Position numbers and translations under genes: made by a program
The notes under the pieces: model-generated
The model's database searches: none
Seen by the model: the letters and a program-made list of their open reading frames with translations, nothing else
Told to the model about the DNA's origin: nothing
Assembly: GCA_001692895.1 (NCBI GenBank)
Contig: KV748246.1
Location: forward strand, 201,106 to 265,105
DNA from: Cenococcum geophilum 1.58
Taxonomy: Eukaryota; Ascomycota; Dothideomycetes; Gloniales; Gloniaceae
Direction of reading: 5' to 3'
Length of the DNA: 64,000 bases
Part shown: positions 37,128 to 47,759 of the stretch, piece after piece
Layout: each line of letters begins with the position of its first letter
Numbering within the stretch: the stretch's first letter is position 1

Positions 37128-39611
37128 CGAAGCCCTACTGCACGCGTCCACGTTGCCGCGGGTGGAAACATTATCGGGAAATCATTCCTTATGATGGCTA
37201 AGTGTAGAGGCGATGGAGGAGAGCCGTCGCAGCGCGCGCAGCGCGCTGGTGTTGCGACTCTGTAGTATTGAGCCTGCGACGCGTATATTGCCCTTAACAA
37301 CACCAGGAGTTTTATTGCCCCTACTTAGGGCTCCTGCCATACTATCTAGGGGGGCCATTAAGGGAAACTAGGATATGAAAACCGCCTAATATATGACTAC
37401 CTGGCTCGCAGCTAGGCCCAAAACTGGCCTTATTTAGCTAGTCGACGTAGACGCGCCCTAGGCGTATAATAGGATACCCTTGGGCTTACACTAGCTCTAA
37501 GACTAAGAGGATACGGCGAGGGTGTAGGGAACCTCTTTTTATAAGAACTTGTTAAGGTTAACGTATTATAGATACTTTATACGAAACTTATTAAGGCCCT
37601 AAGGCTACCATAAAGAACTTATTAAGGCCCTGCCTAGAGAACTTATTAAGGCCCCTTTATAAGGGCCTATTTAGTATTTAGTATACCTAGGTGACTTAGA
37701 AGAGGGTCTTAATAGGTATAGTACGCGCGACTTGGACGACGGCGACGCGCTAGCAACGCGATAGTAATATAATGGCGACTAGACGGCGACCAGATGGCTT
37801 AACGAGGTAAAAATATAGGTAAAGCTCTAGGTAGCGGAAACATAGGCCAGCTTTAACGGCCCTATAGCATTTAACTTATAGTTAACTTACGGTTAACTTA
37901 CGGTTGACTTATAGGTGACTTATAGGAGGGTCTTAATAGGCGTGGTATACGTAACCTAATGCGTATATGTATAAGGCGACTTATAAAAGGGTTTTAATAG
38001 GTGTGGTGTATATAACCTAATGTATATATATAGGGGAGGCTGTAGGGGAAATATAGGCTAGTTAGATGAGGACTTAATAGTTAGAGATATAGGCTAGCTT
38101 ATAAAAAGGGGGGATATAAGCTTAGTTAGTAGGAGGGGGAAAAGTAGGTCGCCTGGTGCGGGACCTAGTCTCTACGGCCCCCCTCCTATAAGACACGGTT
38201 AGCCTATTATAAGGAGACTTTTATAGGTAACGCGAAACGGGAACTAGTAGTATATAGGGTGTTGCGCCCCTATATTACTACTGGCTTCCTATAGGGCGTA
38301 GTATATAGTAGCTACTGCTAGCTCTAAGAACCTTATCCCTTAACTAGGCTCTAACCTTTAGTATACCTAGTAGGTAGATAGGATTATACCCTAGCTAGAG
38401 AGACTACTACATGGCTTAAGAGAATGGATATGTGTGTTAGTATATTAATAGATAGAACCGTTCGCCTTTAGGGCGGCTTGCTAGTAAGATATACTTAAGG
38501 AATAAATAGGAGTTACTTAGGCGGGAGAGGTAGTAGCTCGGCCTTGTCCGTAGAAGGTATACCTAACTATATTATAGGATGCAGCTATAACGCCTCTATA
38601 GGATTACGTTAGTAGGCGCGAAGATAGGAGTTACAACCCCTGGAAACGGCAGCTTATGCCCACGCCAGCGGAAATAATAAAGAAGGCGTAAAACTAGAGG
38701 CTATGGAAGGCTCCTAAGCTATATAAAAGCGTACTAACTCTAGGAGGAAACTCTTATATAGACTACTGGGGGGTAGACTGGTACTTGGGTAATACCGTTA
38801 TAAGATATCTAAAAGAACTAGTAAAATTCCCCGCAATTAGTGGTGGCAGCCAACTGCTTATAGTTTGGGACTAAAGTACTAGAAAACTGGGGTAGAGGCC
38901 TAGATAAGTAGGTATATTAAACTCTACTATATTACTAGTTAATATATAACTACCTACCTAACCCCTAGGGTAGTCGCCCGCGGAGCATGCGGTTACTCGC
39001 CGTTTTTAACTACCAAATATTACCTAGCAGCTTGGATTGCGACCTACGGTTTTCCCTATCTCCTTTTGACGGAGTAGTGACCCTTAGAGAGGGCCTAGCT
39101 GGGGCCTAGGTATAAAAGATACCTAAATATATATAATATTCCGCTCGCTTATTAGTATTATAGTGGTTAGAATAGATGAATCCCCCTTACGCCTTCGATG
39201 GCTCTAGGGGGGGGGAGACAAGGCGTATATGGTAGTGGTTTATATAAGAGATAGTATATAGGGGATGGGCAAGATATGGGACATAAAGAGACAATAAGAC
39301 ATAGCAATTAATTAGCAAGGCCTAGCTGGGACGTAGTAAACCCTAGCTTTAATAAGCTAGAGAAGGAAGTAGTGGTTCCTAAGGAGTTTAAAATATCTAA
39401 GGAGGAGGACGTGCAGTAGGCCCATAGGGCCGCTGCTACGTATAAATATGGCAAATTAGGGTTTTTTATCCTACTAAGGCTGCTTATAGGGTTTTTCCTT
39501 CCCCAACTGCAGGGTTTTCTTTATATAAATTATAAGTTTTCCCCCCTGTGACGGAGTAGTCTGCGTGGGCCAAGATAGGATCCGTATTAGACGTTAATTA
39601 AAGAACTACTA
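37128..39611. mobile_element. 2484-bp insertion of unknown family with 16-bp target-site duplication
   Basis: The Gypsy B sequence is interrupted here: CTAATTATTTCTCTAG occurs at 37112-37127 and again at 39612-39627, and removing one copy plus the insert restores collinearity with 57400-57600. The insert is richer in GC, especially 37128-37330. It holds internal repeats of about 16 bp (AACTTATTAAGGCCC, three times at about 37585-37660) and of about 55 bp (GACTTATARRAGGGT... at about 37690, 37916 and 37978). TGACGGAGTAG occurs at about 39067 and 39548. I found no LTR, TIR, reverse transcriptase or transposase motif. A 16-bp duplication is longer than LTR elements make and would fit target-primed insertion by LINE machinery, which is inference. 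Confidence 0.75.
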
Positions 39612-42036
39612 CTAATTATTTCTCTAGATCCCTTAACGTTATAATTAAGGCTCCTTTAATATAAGTTATAGCCTTTTCTATAATTAGGTGGTTTTGGATA
39701 ATTTACTTCTCTAACTATATATAAAAATCTTCCTACTTATTATTATATCGTTATTTATACTACTTTTAGTATAGCTGCTAGAGTATATATAGCTTATCCG
39801 TAAGGAAGTATCTTCTTATTACTATATTATAACAGCCTTTTATATATTGTTCCTTAAACCTAATAGGGATCTCTAAATCCTCTTTATTTTCCAGTTTAGT
39901 AAGCTACTTAGCTCTTAATATACCTACCCTAGGCCTATTAGTAATTCTTTATATAGGTACTCTATCCCTTATACAGCCTAGCGTACTAAATCTCTTATCT
40001 AGTTTCTATTCTTACTATACAATAATTCTTTACCTAAATTCTTTTATAGTTTCTTTTGGTTTATATCTTGTAGATAAATCCTTAAAGTCTTCCTACTTTT
40101 TAATTTTAGTATTAATATTTCGATCCTATTACCAAGCCTTACTTACAATTTCTTTAATAGTCCTTATTCTATTGCTAAAATCTTAGTTCTATAGGATTCT
40201 TAATTCTAAGCTTGCTTCTATCTTAAGTTTTACTTTAGCCTTAGTTTAACTAGGCTTCTATAGTATTCTTATCTCGTCTTAAAAGTCTTAAATCTCACTT
40301 ATCTTGTTTTAGGAATCTTATATTTTTAGGAAACTTCGTCCTAAGCTTATTTATATATTGCTAAACTAAGCCGTTACTCTACTCTATTGGTTATCGTCCG
40401 TTATACGTCCTTAAGCGTATTTTATCCCATCTTAGGAATCTTAAGCATCTCGCATCTCTTCTTAAGAATCTTAAGCCTTTAGCCTTTTACCTTTATTAAG
40501 TGCTAAAGTGGTTTACTATCCTACTTCCCTTATATCTTATAAAGCAATAGATATTATATCTAATGGGGTTTTAATCCCTACTAATATTCCCTATTCTATA
40601 GTAGAATTATCCTTTACCTCTTTTATAATATCTCTAAGGTCTATATACTCCCAATAAGCTACCCTTATTACCTTATTGTTATAAAATATTTCAATTATAT
40701 TAAATTTATTATCCTTAATATCCGATCTGCGAACTAGTTTATTAGTTCCTCTAAACTCTAATAATTTTAGCTATTGTGGCCAATAGCTTATACTATACTT
40801 AGCGTCCTTATAAATTCGGTATACGTTATTATAATAAAACGCAAAACTTTTAATTAAATATTCTTTTGTTCCTCGTAGCATGTTATTATCCCTCTATATA
40901 TATATATCGTCTACTAGTCTCGTTCCTTTTACTATATAGTAGCCCTAACCACTTCTATAGTCTTTAATATAATAACCCTATTTTCCGCAATTTATATAAG
41001 CCCTTTTTTTAAACTATTTTTCTTATTATAGAGTCCGCCTAAACGTCTTCTGCTACTAAGATCCCTAGCTTAGCCTCTACTCCTTAAATCTTTAATTACT
41101 TAATCCTTATCCTCTAGGTTTCTATAGTCGTTTATTTTATTTTATATTTTTTTTAGTACTACTTAGGTCTATTGGCTCTGCGCCATACTATAGTTTTTAA
41201 CTTTAACTTTGTTATTGCGTGCCCTACGCCTTATATAACTATAGAACTCTATTCTAACCCTTTTTAGTCTGTTCTTTCTAGTAGATCCTATTATTAATCT
41301 TAATTGCTTAATTAATTAAATCCCTAAGAGTATCCGTATCTTCCATTAGGATAATTACGTCCTAGACTTTAGCCTTAAGTCCTTATTTATATTATACTAT
41401 AAGCGCTTTATTATTTCATTCAACCTATATTACTAATGTTTAAAACTACATTGTATACTTAATTACCAAAGTCCTTTATACTAGGTTTTAAAGCTTTCTT
41501 TCTACTATAGTAGTTACCTCTAGGTCTTCGAATATTTATATTAATTGTTTTATAAACCCGTTCTAACTTAAGAATATATACCGTACCTCCTGGCTAGTAG
41601 TTGTTATACCGTGCTCTTATACCTCTATAAGGTAAGGCTTAAACTACTTAAGTGCCCTTCCCGTTAAGAATAATCCTACGTAAGCGACTTAATCTATAGG
41701 CGTTCCTAGTTTAACTCCTTCCTATATAACCTTAAAGTGCATTTATATAAGAAATCCCTTAAGCTTTAACTTCTCCCCTAAGAATTACTTAATTAAGGGT
41801 AACTTAACCTTAGCTACTCCAATACCATTAATCCTTTCTTTAAATATCTTATTATTATCTGTTAATTAATTAACTATTTCCTATAGCTATCCAACAGTAA
41901 CTAGTTGCGAGTTAGTATTTATTATACTGGTGTTATTACCTAATCCTAAGGTAGTCGCTGCTGTTAACGCTATTGTAGCTGCTGCTTTTAGTAGCATATT
42001 ATTTAACTTCTTTTACTATAACCTTAGTAGTAAATA
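39612..42036 (-). pseudogene. Gypsy B (minus copy) gag and 5' region
   Basis: Reverse-collinear with about 55001-57590. Gag begins at the ATG at 41997-41995 (MLLKAAATIALTAATTLGLG), just inside the 5' LTR, as in the other copy at 55039. The gag core motif is shared with the plus copy. Frequent stops occur. Confidence 0.85.
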
Positions 42037-42457
42037 TATAACAAAGCCTTATAGGAAATACTACGGTAAACTTGTTAATGGGCTAGGTATATAGGTATAA
42101 AATAATTAACAACGTAAATATAACTAGTGGAGTAGTTACCTAACAGATTAACTCTAATTATATTTTAAGATTCACTATAAGGAGAGAAGAACTATCTAGG
42201 TAAGGACTATAGTCCTTTAAATATATAACCGTACTCCTAAGAAATCCTCCTTATACGTAAGGTACGTCTTATATATAAGGTACGTAAGTTCCTCCTATCC
42301 CTCTCGTTTAATATATAGCATGTTATATAACCTTAGTTACTATTCCTCGTTATATAGCTCTACTGGTTCCATTTTAGACCGTACCTATATTAACTAACTA
42401 GCTTCTTCTAACTTCTCTTCTAGTAGTTATAATATCGTACTTAAAGCGTCCGTAACA
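42037..42457 (-). repeat. Gypsy B (minus copy) 5' LTR
   Basis: 421 bp, the same length as its partner. On the minus strand it starts TGTTACGGACGCTTTAAG and ends CTTTGTTATA. Confidence 0.93.
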
Positions 42458-43613
42458 CTGCGGTTATAGTTACCTTCGCCTTTTTTATTGCGGGTTAAGG
42501 CGTAGAGTAAGGGCACTTTTTTAACTAGGAGAGGTTTTTTAGGACAGCTATAGGTTAAGTATTGCCTTAGTATTAACCCGTTTACCTATTTTACCTATTC
42601 TTATACGTATAGAGTGCGAGTTATTTAATAAAGGCAAAGGTGCGGAAATAGAGGGTAAGTAATTATATTATTCTTAGCTGGTAGCGCAGACTATAAATAC
42701 GAGTTAGTAACGCTAAATTAACTTTAAGCAGTAACCTACTTATTCTTCTTTATTTTATTATAAATAAAAACCTATTTATTTTTTATAGAAACATACCCTT
42801 AACCGCACTGCGCTATTTCTCTTTATTTATAAGCTAAATTTATCCTCTAGCTATCTTATTACCAATATAGTAGTAAAGCATTTTGCTTTTAGGGTTAAAG
42901 TTAATATCTTAGCCTAGTATATCTATAAATATATTAAAGCTTAGATTATTAACGTATATATCTAGGGCGTTATTCTTACTAATCGCTAGCTTTTAGGTTA
43001 AAATAATTATTAGCTCTTTATTAGCTACCCACCGGATTAGTATTATTATTATCCTATATAACCTTAGTATTCCCTCCTACCTTATTACCTTTAGTATACT
43101 GGCTGGTAGATAATACGTAATAGCGAAGTATAGGAGTACTAGGTTGCCTATTGTAATTTACCTAATAAAAGCCATTTTTATTTATTTAACGCGTTATATT
43201 ATAGCTGCAGCGCTAGGTAAGTTATTTAATATATTTAGTATATAGGTTTTTAGGTAAACCTAGAAATATAGATAGGAATTTGTTAAAGATTTCGTTTAAT
43301 ATTTGCTGTATTTATGCCTTACTTATAAGGGAGCGTAGTAGCTGTCTAAGGAGCCCACGCGTCGATATTTTGATTTTAATATTATAGTAGATCGTATTAT
43401 ATTGTTTATTTATAACCCTAAGATCTCGCTTAAGAGTGTCTTTAGTATTACAGCTTAGGTCTATTATTAGTGCTATAATTCTAAAAGCGTTAGGGGAAGT
43501 ACGGTAGGAAAGACGTCTTAATTATATGTTAAGATTAATGTATAGGATTATATAGATAGGTAACTATATTATTTAGTTATATATAAAATAATTGGTTAAA
43601 TATCTTATAAGAA
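42458..43613. other. Unassigned pre-insertion sequence between Gypsy B and Gypsy A
   Basis: A 1156-bp remnant of the target DNA. The plus strand has scattered stop-poor pieces (about 42600-42800) that I cannot assign. It was originally joined to 26687 on the left and to 62768 on the right. Confidence 0.45.
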
Positions 43614-43806
43614 TGTCACGGAATAAGGGTAGTGGCTATAGAGCGTATGTATTTAAAGAGTCTATAAAACGTTACACGATCGATTATAAGGGTCGAGGGC
43701 GTAAGGAAGTAATATACCTACGCGTAGCTGACATAAGCTATACGCGAGGTGTATATAAGAGCATAGGGCTCTCCTATAGAGGCCCCTGCGGTAGAGTTCT
43801 ATAACA
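43614..43806 (-). repeat. Gypsy A 3' LTR (minus)
   Basis: 193 bp. Plus-strand ends are TGTCACGG and CTATAACA. The open frames that cross it on both strands are chance frames in a non-coding LTR. Confidence 0.93.
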
Positions 43807-44109
43807 CTACCCCCCCTTCTATAGAGGCGGAGCTCTAGCGATGCTATGGTTACTATATACATATAAAAGGGACACTTAAGGTATAAAAAAGAAGAAAAAA
43901 GGGGGGTATTGCTAAAGTTTAAAACAACGTTATATAATAAGGCTTGGCATCTAAAAATCTAACTAATTAGATAACTTTAACCGCTAGTTAAAGTTCCTGG
44001 ACATCTTAATGATATTCCGGTTACGTAATCGCACTTTACCGCAATTTAACGGCAATTTGCCTTTACGTGGTAATATATAATGGTTTAACTCTATAAGGGC
44101 TCCTATAGA

Positions 44110-46821
44110 GGATTAGGTATAAAATCTCTGCTTAAGCCTAGTTTCTATAGGTTCGCGTAGTAAAAGTCACTAATTAAATCCTTTACATTTTTAAAGTCTT
44201 TCTATAGTTACCATTCTGGCTAATTTATATCAAATCCTGTATATATAGCTCTGTAGTAAAGCCGTCGTCCTCTGCCTTTGCTAAAGTATTTAGAGTTAAT
44301 AATTCGTTTAACGGTTTACTCCTTATAGTTCTTATCTTAGATTAGTACTAGTAGGGGTTTAGGCTATATCTGCCCTAGTAAAGGGTTAGGCTAATAAAGG
44401 TGTAGTAGTTATAGGTAAAATATAGGCTATATCCCGTAAGTAGCTAGGGTAGGTAGGAGTTCTAGCTTATATATAGCTCCTCTATTAATAACTCGTTTAA
44501 TTAGATAGGGGCTAAGGTTCTTATAATTGAGTAACTTTATAGGCCTCTATATAGAGATATTGCGTATATCTAGCTATACCTAGTCGCCGACACGTATCTC
44601 CGGTGGTGGCGTTTTATAGCAATTAGCGAAGTAGGCCTACTTTACTTAAGCCTAGGCCATTTCTCCCTTATAGTAGTTGAGTAGATTTTTTATATAGTCT
44701 ATATACTAGTCGGCAAGTAGTATCTTAAGGCGTTTTCTATATAGCAGTTTTTTATTAATAGGTTCTAGTGGCTCTATACTAGATTAGGGGTAATAACCCT
44801 TATTTGTAAAGAACGGGGTAAGTCCTATAGTGGTTAAGACATAGTTATTCGCTGCGAATTTACCTAGTAGGAGGTAATCTACCTAGTTATTTTAACTATA
44901 GGCAACTACCTATTGTAGGTACACTTTTATACTAGCATTAGCGTTTTCTAGTTACCTAGTAGTTTTATAATAGAAGGATATAGACATCTTAATAGAGATA
45001 CTAAGGCGTTAGCAGATTTATCTCTATATATTAGAGTTAAATTATATACCTTAGTTGGACGTAATTAAGTTAGGTAACCTATATAGTCGGTAAACTTTAT
45101 AAAGAAAGGCGTTAGTAATATTGCTAACGGCTACGCCTTTAGTTAGGACATAGTGGCACTCTTTTATAAGTTAGCATATTATTATAAGGATATTCTTATA
45201 GGTACGGCCGTGTCGTTTATAGGGTAGTAGGTTAATAACGAAATCTATAGTAATATCTGCCTATTATTATATAGATATTAGTAAAGAGTGCAGTAGTCCT
45301 TAATACTTTATTAAAGGCCTTAGCGCGCTTATAACTATAGCAGGCGCCTAAAAAGCGTTTAACTAAGTCTATTATTTTTGGCTAGAAGTAGTATTGGCTA
45401 AAAAGCTCGTAGGTTCCTTTTTTACTTAGGTAGCCGCTTAATCAAAGGTCGTAGGCTATTTAGATTAGTTGCCGTTATAAATTTTCTAAATTAGGGATAA
45501 ATAGGCGACCTCTATAATAGAGCCTATTCTCTTTTACTTCTAAGGCTGCTATATTAATCTGGCCTAAGCTTTAGAGGTTAGTGGGTAGCGTATAGGCGCT
45601 AGCGGTCTTTACGGCAATAAGTTAATACAGTAATAGGTTAACAGAGGTGTTATATACCGTGGTAATAAGCTTATTAATTTTGGAAGGTAACTTTAGTTTT
45701 ATGGTATAAAGCTAAGGTATAGTTGGCTCTATTATAGGTAGTATACCTAGGGCTAAATTTCGTACATTTAGGATTATCTATTGTTAGAACTAATTATAGG
45801 GGTTATTTTTAGACTAAGGAAGGTCTTATAAGCGGCGTATTAGGCTATTAGGTTTAGTACCCTATACTCCTAGTCTATATATAATTTTGAAGTTAAAACT
45901 AGAGAGCAACTCGTTTTAACGTACTTAGTATTAGTTTAGCTACTTTGTGGTTATAAAGTACTTAAGGTTACAATGGTCTGTAAGGACTTTAGTTAGCTAG
46001 TTAGGCTTTACTAAGGAGAGTTCTAGTTAAAATTCTTTAAACGCTTGTATAATTATAAGGAGTTCTTTATTATAGATCTTATAGTTATACTTTTATAGTA
46101 TAAGCTTAGATAAGTAAAATACGACTAGGTAAAGAAGACCGTTATCGCCTATTTAGGAGAGGACGCCTATATTAATATAGTCTAAGGAGTCGGTTTTAAG
46201 ATAGAGTTGTCGTCCTAGTATAAAGTAAGCTAGGATAGGTGCTTTAGTAAAGGCATTTTTAAGGTCTTAGAACGCCTTCTCGTATTTAGGCGTCTAGGTA
46301 AAGCGTAGGTACGTTTTTCTTCCTTTTATAGAAAGGCCCTTTATTTATATTATTATTTTAAATAGTGCTACTACGCCTAAGAAGTTATATATGAATTTAT
46401 AATAGAAGTTGGCGAAATTAAGGAAGGCTTATACGTCTTTAATACAGTTAGGGGCTTATTATTTAGTAATTATACGTACCTTCTTAGGGGCTATACGGAT
46501 ACCCTTAGTAGTAATAATTAGTTTAAGGTATTTTACTTCTATAACTAAGAATTTGTATTTCTTTAAATTAATATAAAGTCCTATGTCCCTAAGACGCTAT
46601 ATAACCTTTTAAACGTGTTTAGTATACTTAAAAGGGTTATTACTATAAATAGGTATATTGTCTAGGTACGCAGAGCAGAAGTTATTAAGGTAGTCCTATA
46701 AGGCGTTATTAATATAGCTTTAGAAGGTGCCTAGGCCGTTATATACGCTAAAGGGTATAATAGTGTATTTAAATTAGCTGAAACGCGATACGAATACAGT
46801 TTTTTATTTATTACCTTCCTA
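44110..46821 (-). pseudogene. Gypsy A pol, 3' part: RT C-terminal half, RNase H, integrase, chromodomain-like tail
   Basis: From right to left on the minus strand: KTVFVSRFSxFKYTIIPFS (about 46740-46800), YINNALxDYLNNFCSAYLDN with the RT active site YLDN at 46657-46668, then RNase H (about 45850-46350) and integrase (about 44400-45700). A chromodomain-like end follows near 44150-44340 (KRIINSKYFSKGRGRRLYYR, PEWxLxKDFKNVKDLI). Stops are frequent. The frame is cut at 46821 by the DIRS-like insertion and continues at 51659. Confidence 0.88.
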
Positions 46822-46980
46822 TCTATCTATCGCAGTCACGTGAGGGGATATTTTAATTTTTGTATAATTGGGAGGCGTGGGGCTATAAGGTCGCTCTAGG
46901 GCTAGTTCTTAGCAGTTTTACTAGTTCCTAGTACTTAAATCTGCTAAGGATTTGCCCTAAAGCGGCCAGATATCCCTGAC
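46822..46980 (-). repeat. DIRS-like element repeat B2
   Basis: Starts TCTATCTATCGCAGTCACG on the plus strand and matches 47245-47403 along about 159 bp, with mainly C/T and G/A differences. Confidence 0.85.
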
Positions 46981-47138
46981 CGTAAGCCTATAGCTATAAG
47001 ACTATCTAACTATAGTGGTTGCATTAAGGCTGGCTTTTAGTGGTTTTACTAGTTCCTAGCACCTACTAAAGAATTGCCTTAAAGCGCTATTTATATATAA
47101 TGTATACTAAGTGCAAGGGATAGCGGGTGGGGAAAGTA

Positions 47139-47242
47139 AATTAGCCACGTAGTGACTGCGTTTAATATTCGCGAATATTACGGGAGGTCTTAGTATTGTG
47201 CGTTACTAAGGTAGATACTGCTAAGCAATATATAGACGCTAG
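47139..47242 (-). repeat. DIRS-like element repeat A2
   Basis: 104 bp matching 51555-51658. It contains the perfect 16-bp palindrome AATATTCGCGAATATT (47164-47179) and ends GACGCTAG before a TA. Confidence 0.88.
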
Positions 47243-47244
47243 TA

Positions 47245-47403
47245 TCTATCTATTGTAGTCACGTAAGGGGATATTTTAATTTTTGTATAATTGGGAGGTG
47301 TAGGGCTATAAGGTCGCTCTAGGGCTAGTTCTTAATAGTTTTACTAGTTCCTAGCACTTAAATCTGCTAAGGATTTGCCCTAAAGCGGCTAGATATCCCT
47401 AAG
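47245..47403 (-). repeat. DIRS-like element repeat B1
   Basis: Direct copy of B2. It abuts A2 with only a TA between them, the internal B1-A2 junction typical of split direct repeats. Confidence 0.85.
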
Positions 47404-47435
47404 CGAAGCTCCTACGCCTAATAAGATATTACCGC

Positions 47436-47577
47436 ATTCTGCTATATTCTGCCAAATTCTGCCATATTATTGCATTCTACTAAATTCTGCCATATTATCA
47501 CATTCTGCCAAATTCTGCCACATTATTATATTCTGCTAAGTTCTGCCATATTATCATATTCTGCTATATTCTGCTAA
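47436..47577. repeat. 28-bp minisatellite (ATTCTGCCAA-type), about 5 units
   Basis: Units of 28 bp of the form ATTCTGCCAA-ATTCTGCCAT-ATTATCAC are repeated in tandem, with the last and first partial. It lies downstream of the recombinase gene, in the 3' non-coding part of the DIRS-like element. Confidence 0.85.
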
Positions 47578-47759
47578 CCCTAAGTTATAAGCCAACTAAT
47601 TAGGATTTTCCATGCCCGGTATAGAAAATCGCTATTAGCTAGCTTACTACTAGCGCCTTAGCGGCCCTCTTAACATCTTAACCTACTACGTAGTGATCCT
47701 TACGCTAAAAGCGGTATACTACGCTAAAAGTAAGAGTTAAGGCAATGGAGGTTAGTGGT

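Larger units (their letters stand above)
26688..42457 (-). mobile_element. Gypsy B chromovirus on minus strand, interrupted twice
   Basis: Flanked by 421-bp LTRs (26688-27108 and 42037-42457) that match the LTRs of the plus-strand copy at 54596-62565. Flanking pentamers are CTATG (left) and CTGCG (right), a target-site duplication that differs only by G/A and C/T changes. The interior is split into 27109-28083, 33564-37127 and 39612-42036 by another chromovirus and by an unknown 2484-bp element. After removing these, about 7.8 kb remain, close to the 7970 bp of the plus-strand copy. Confidence 0.9.

Noticed and set aside
43592..43862. Overlapping open frames on both strands (70 and 66 codons)
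   Set aside because: They lie within and around the 193-bp Gypsy A LTR, which occurs three times and is non-coding. The other copies do not keep the frames.
43885..43910. Second polypurine tract (GAAGAAAAAAGGGGGG) on the plus strand
   Set aside because: It is not next to an LTR start on that strand. The functional tract of Gypsy A is the minus-strand one at 43807-43819.
46831..47160. Independent small TIR element (CGCAGTCAC...GTGACTGCG)
   Set aside because: Those inverted ends coincide with parts of repeats B2 and A2. The split-direct-repeat model of the DIRS-like element explains both copies and the junction better.
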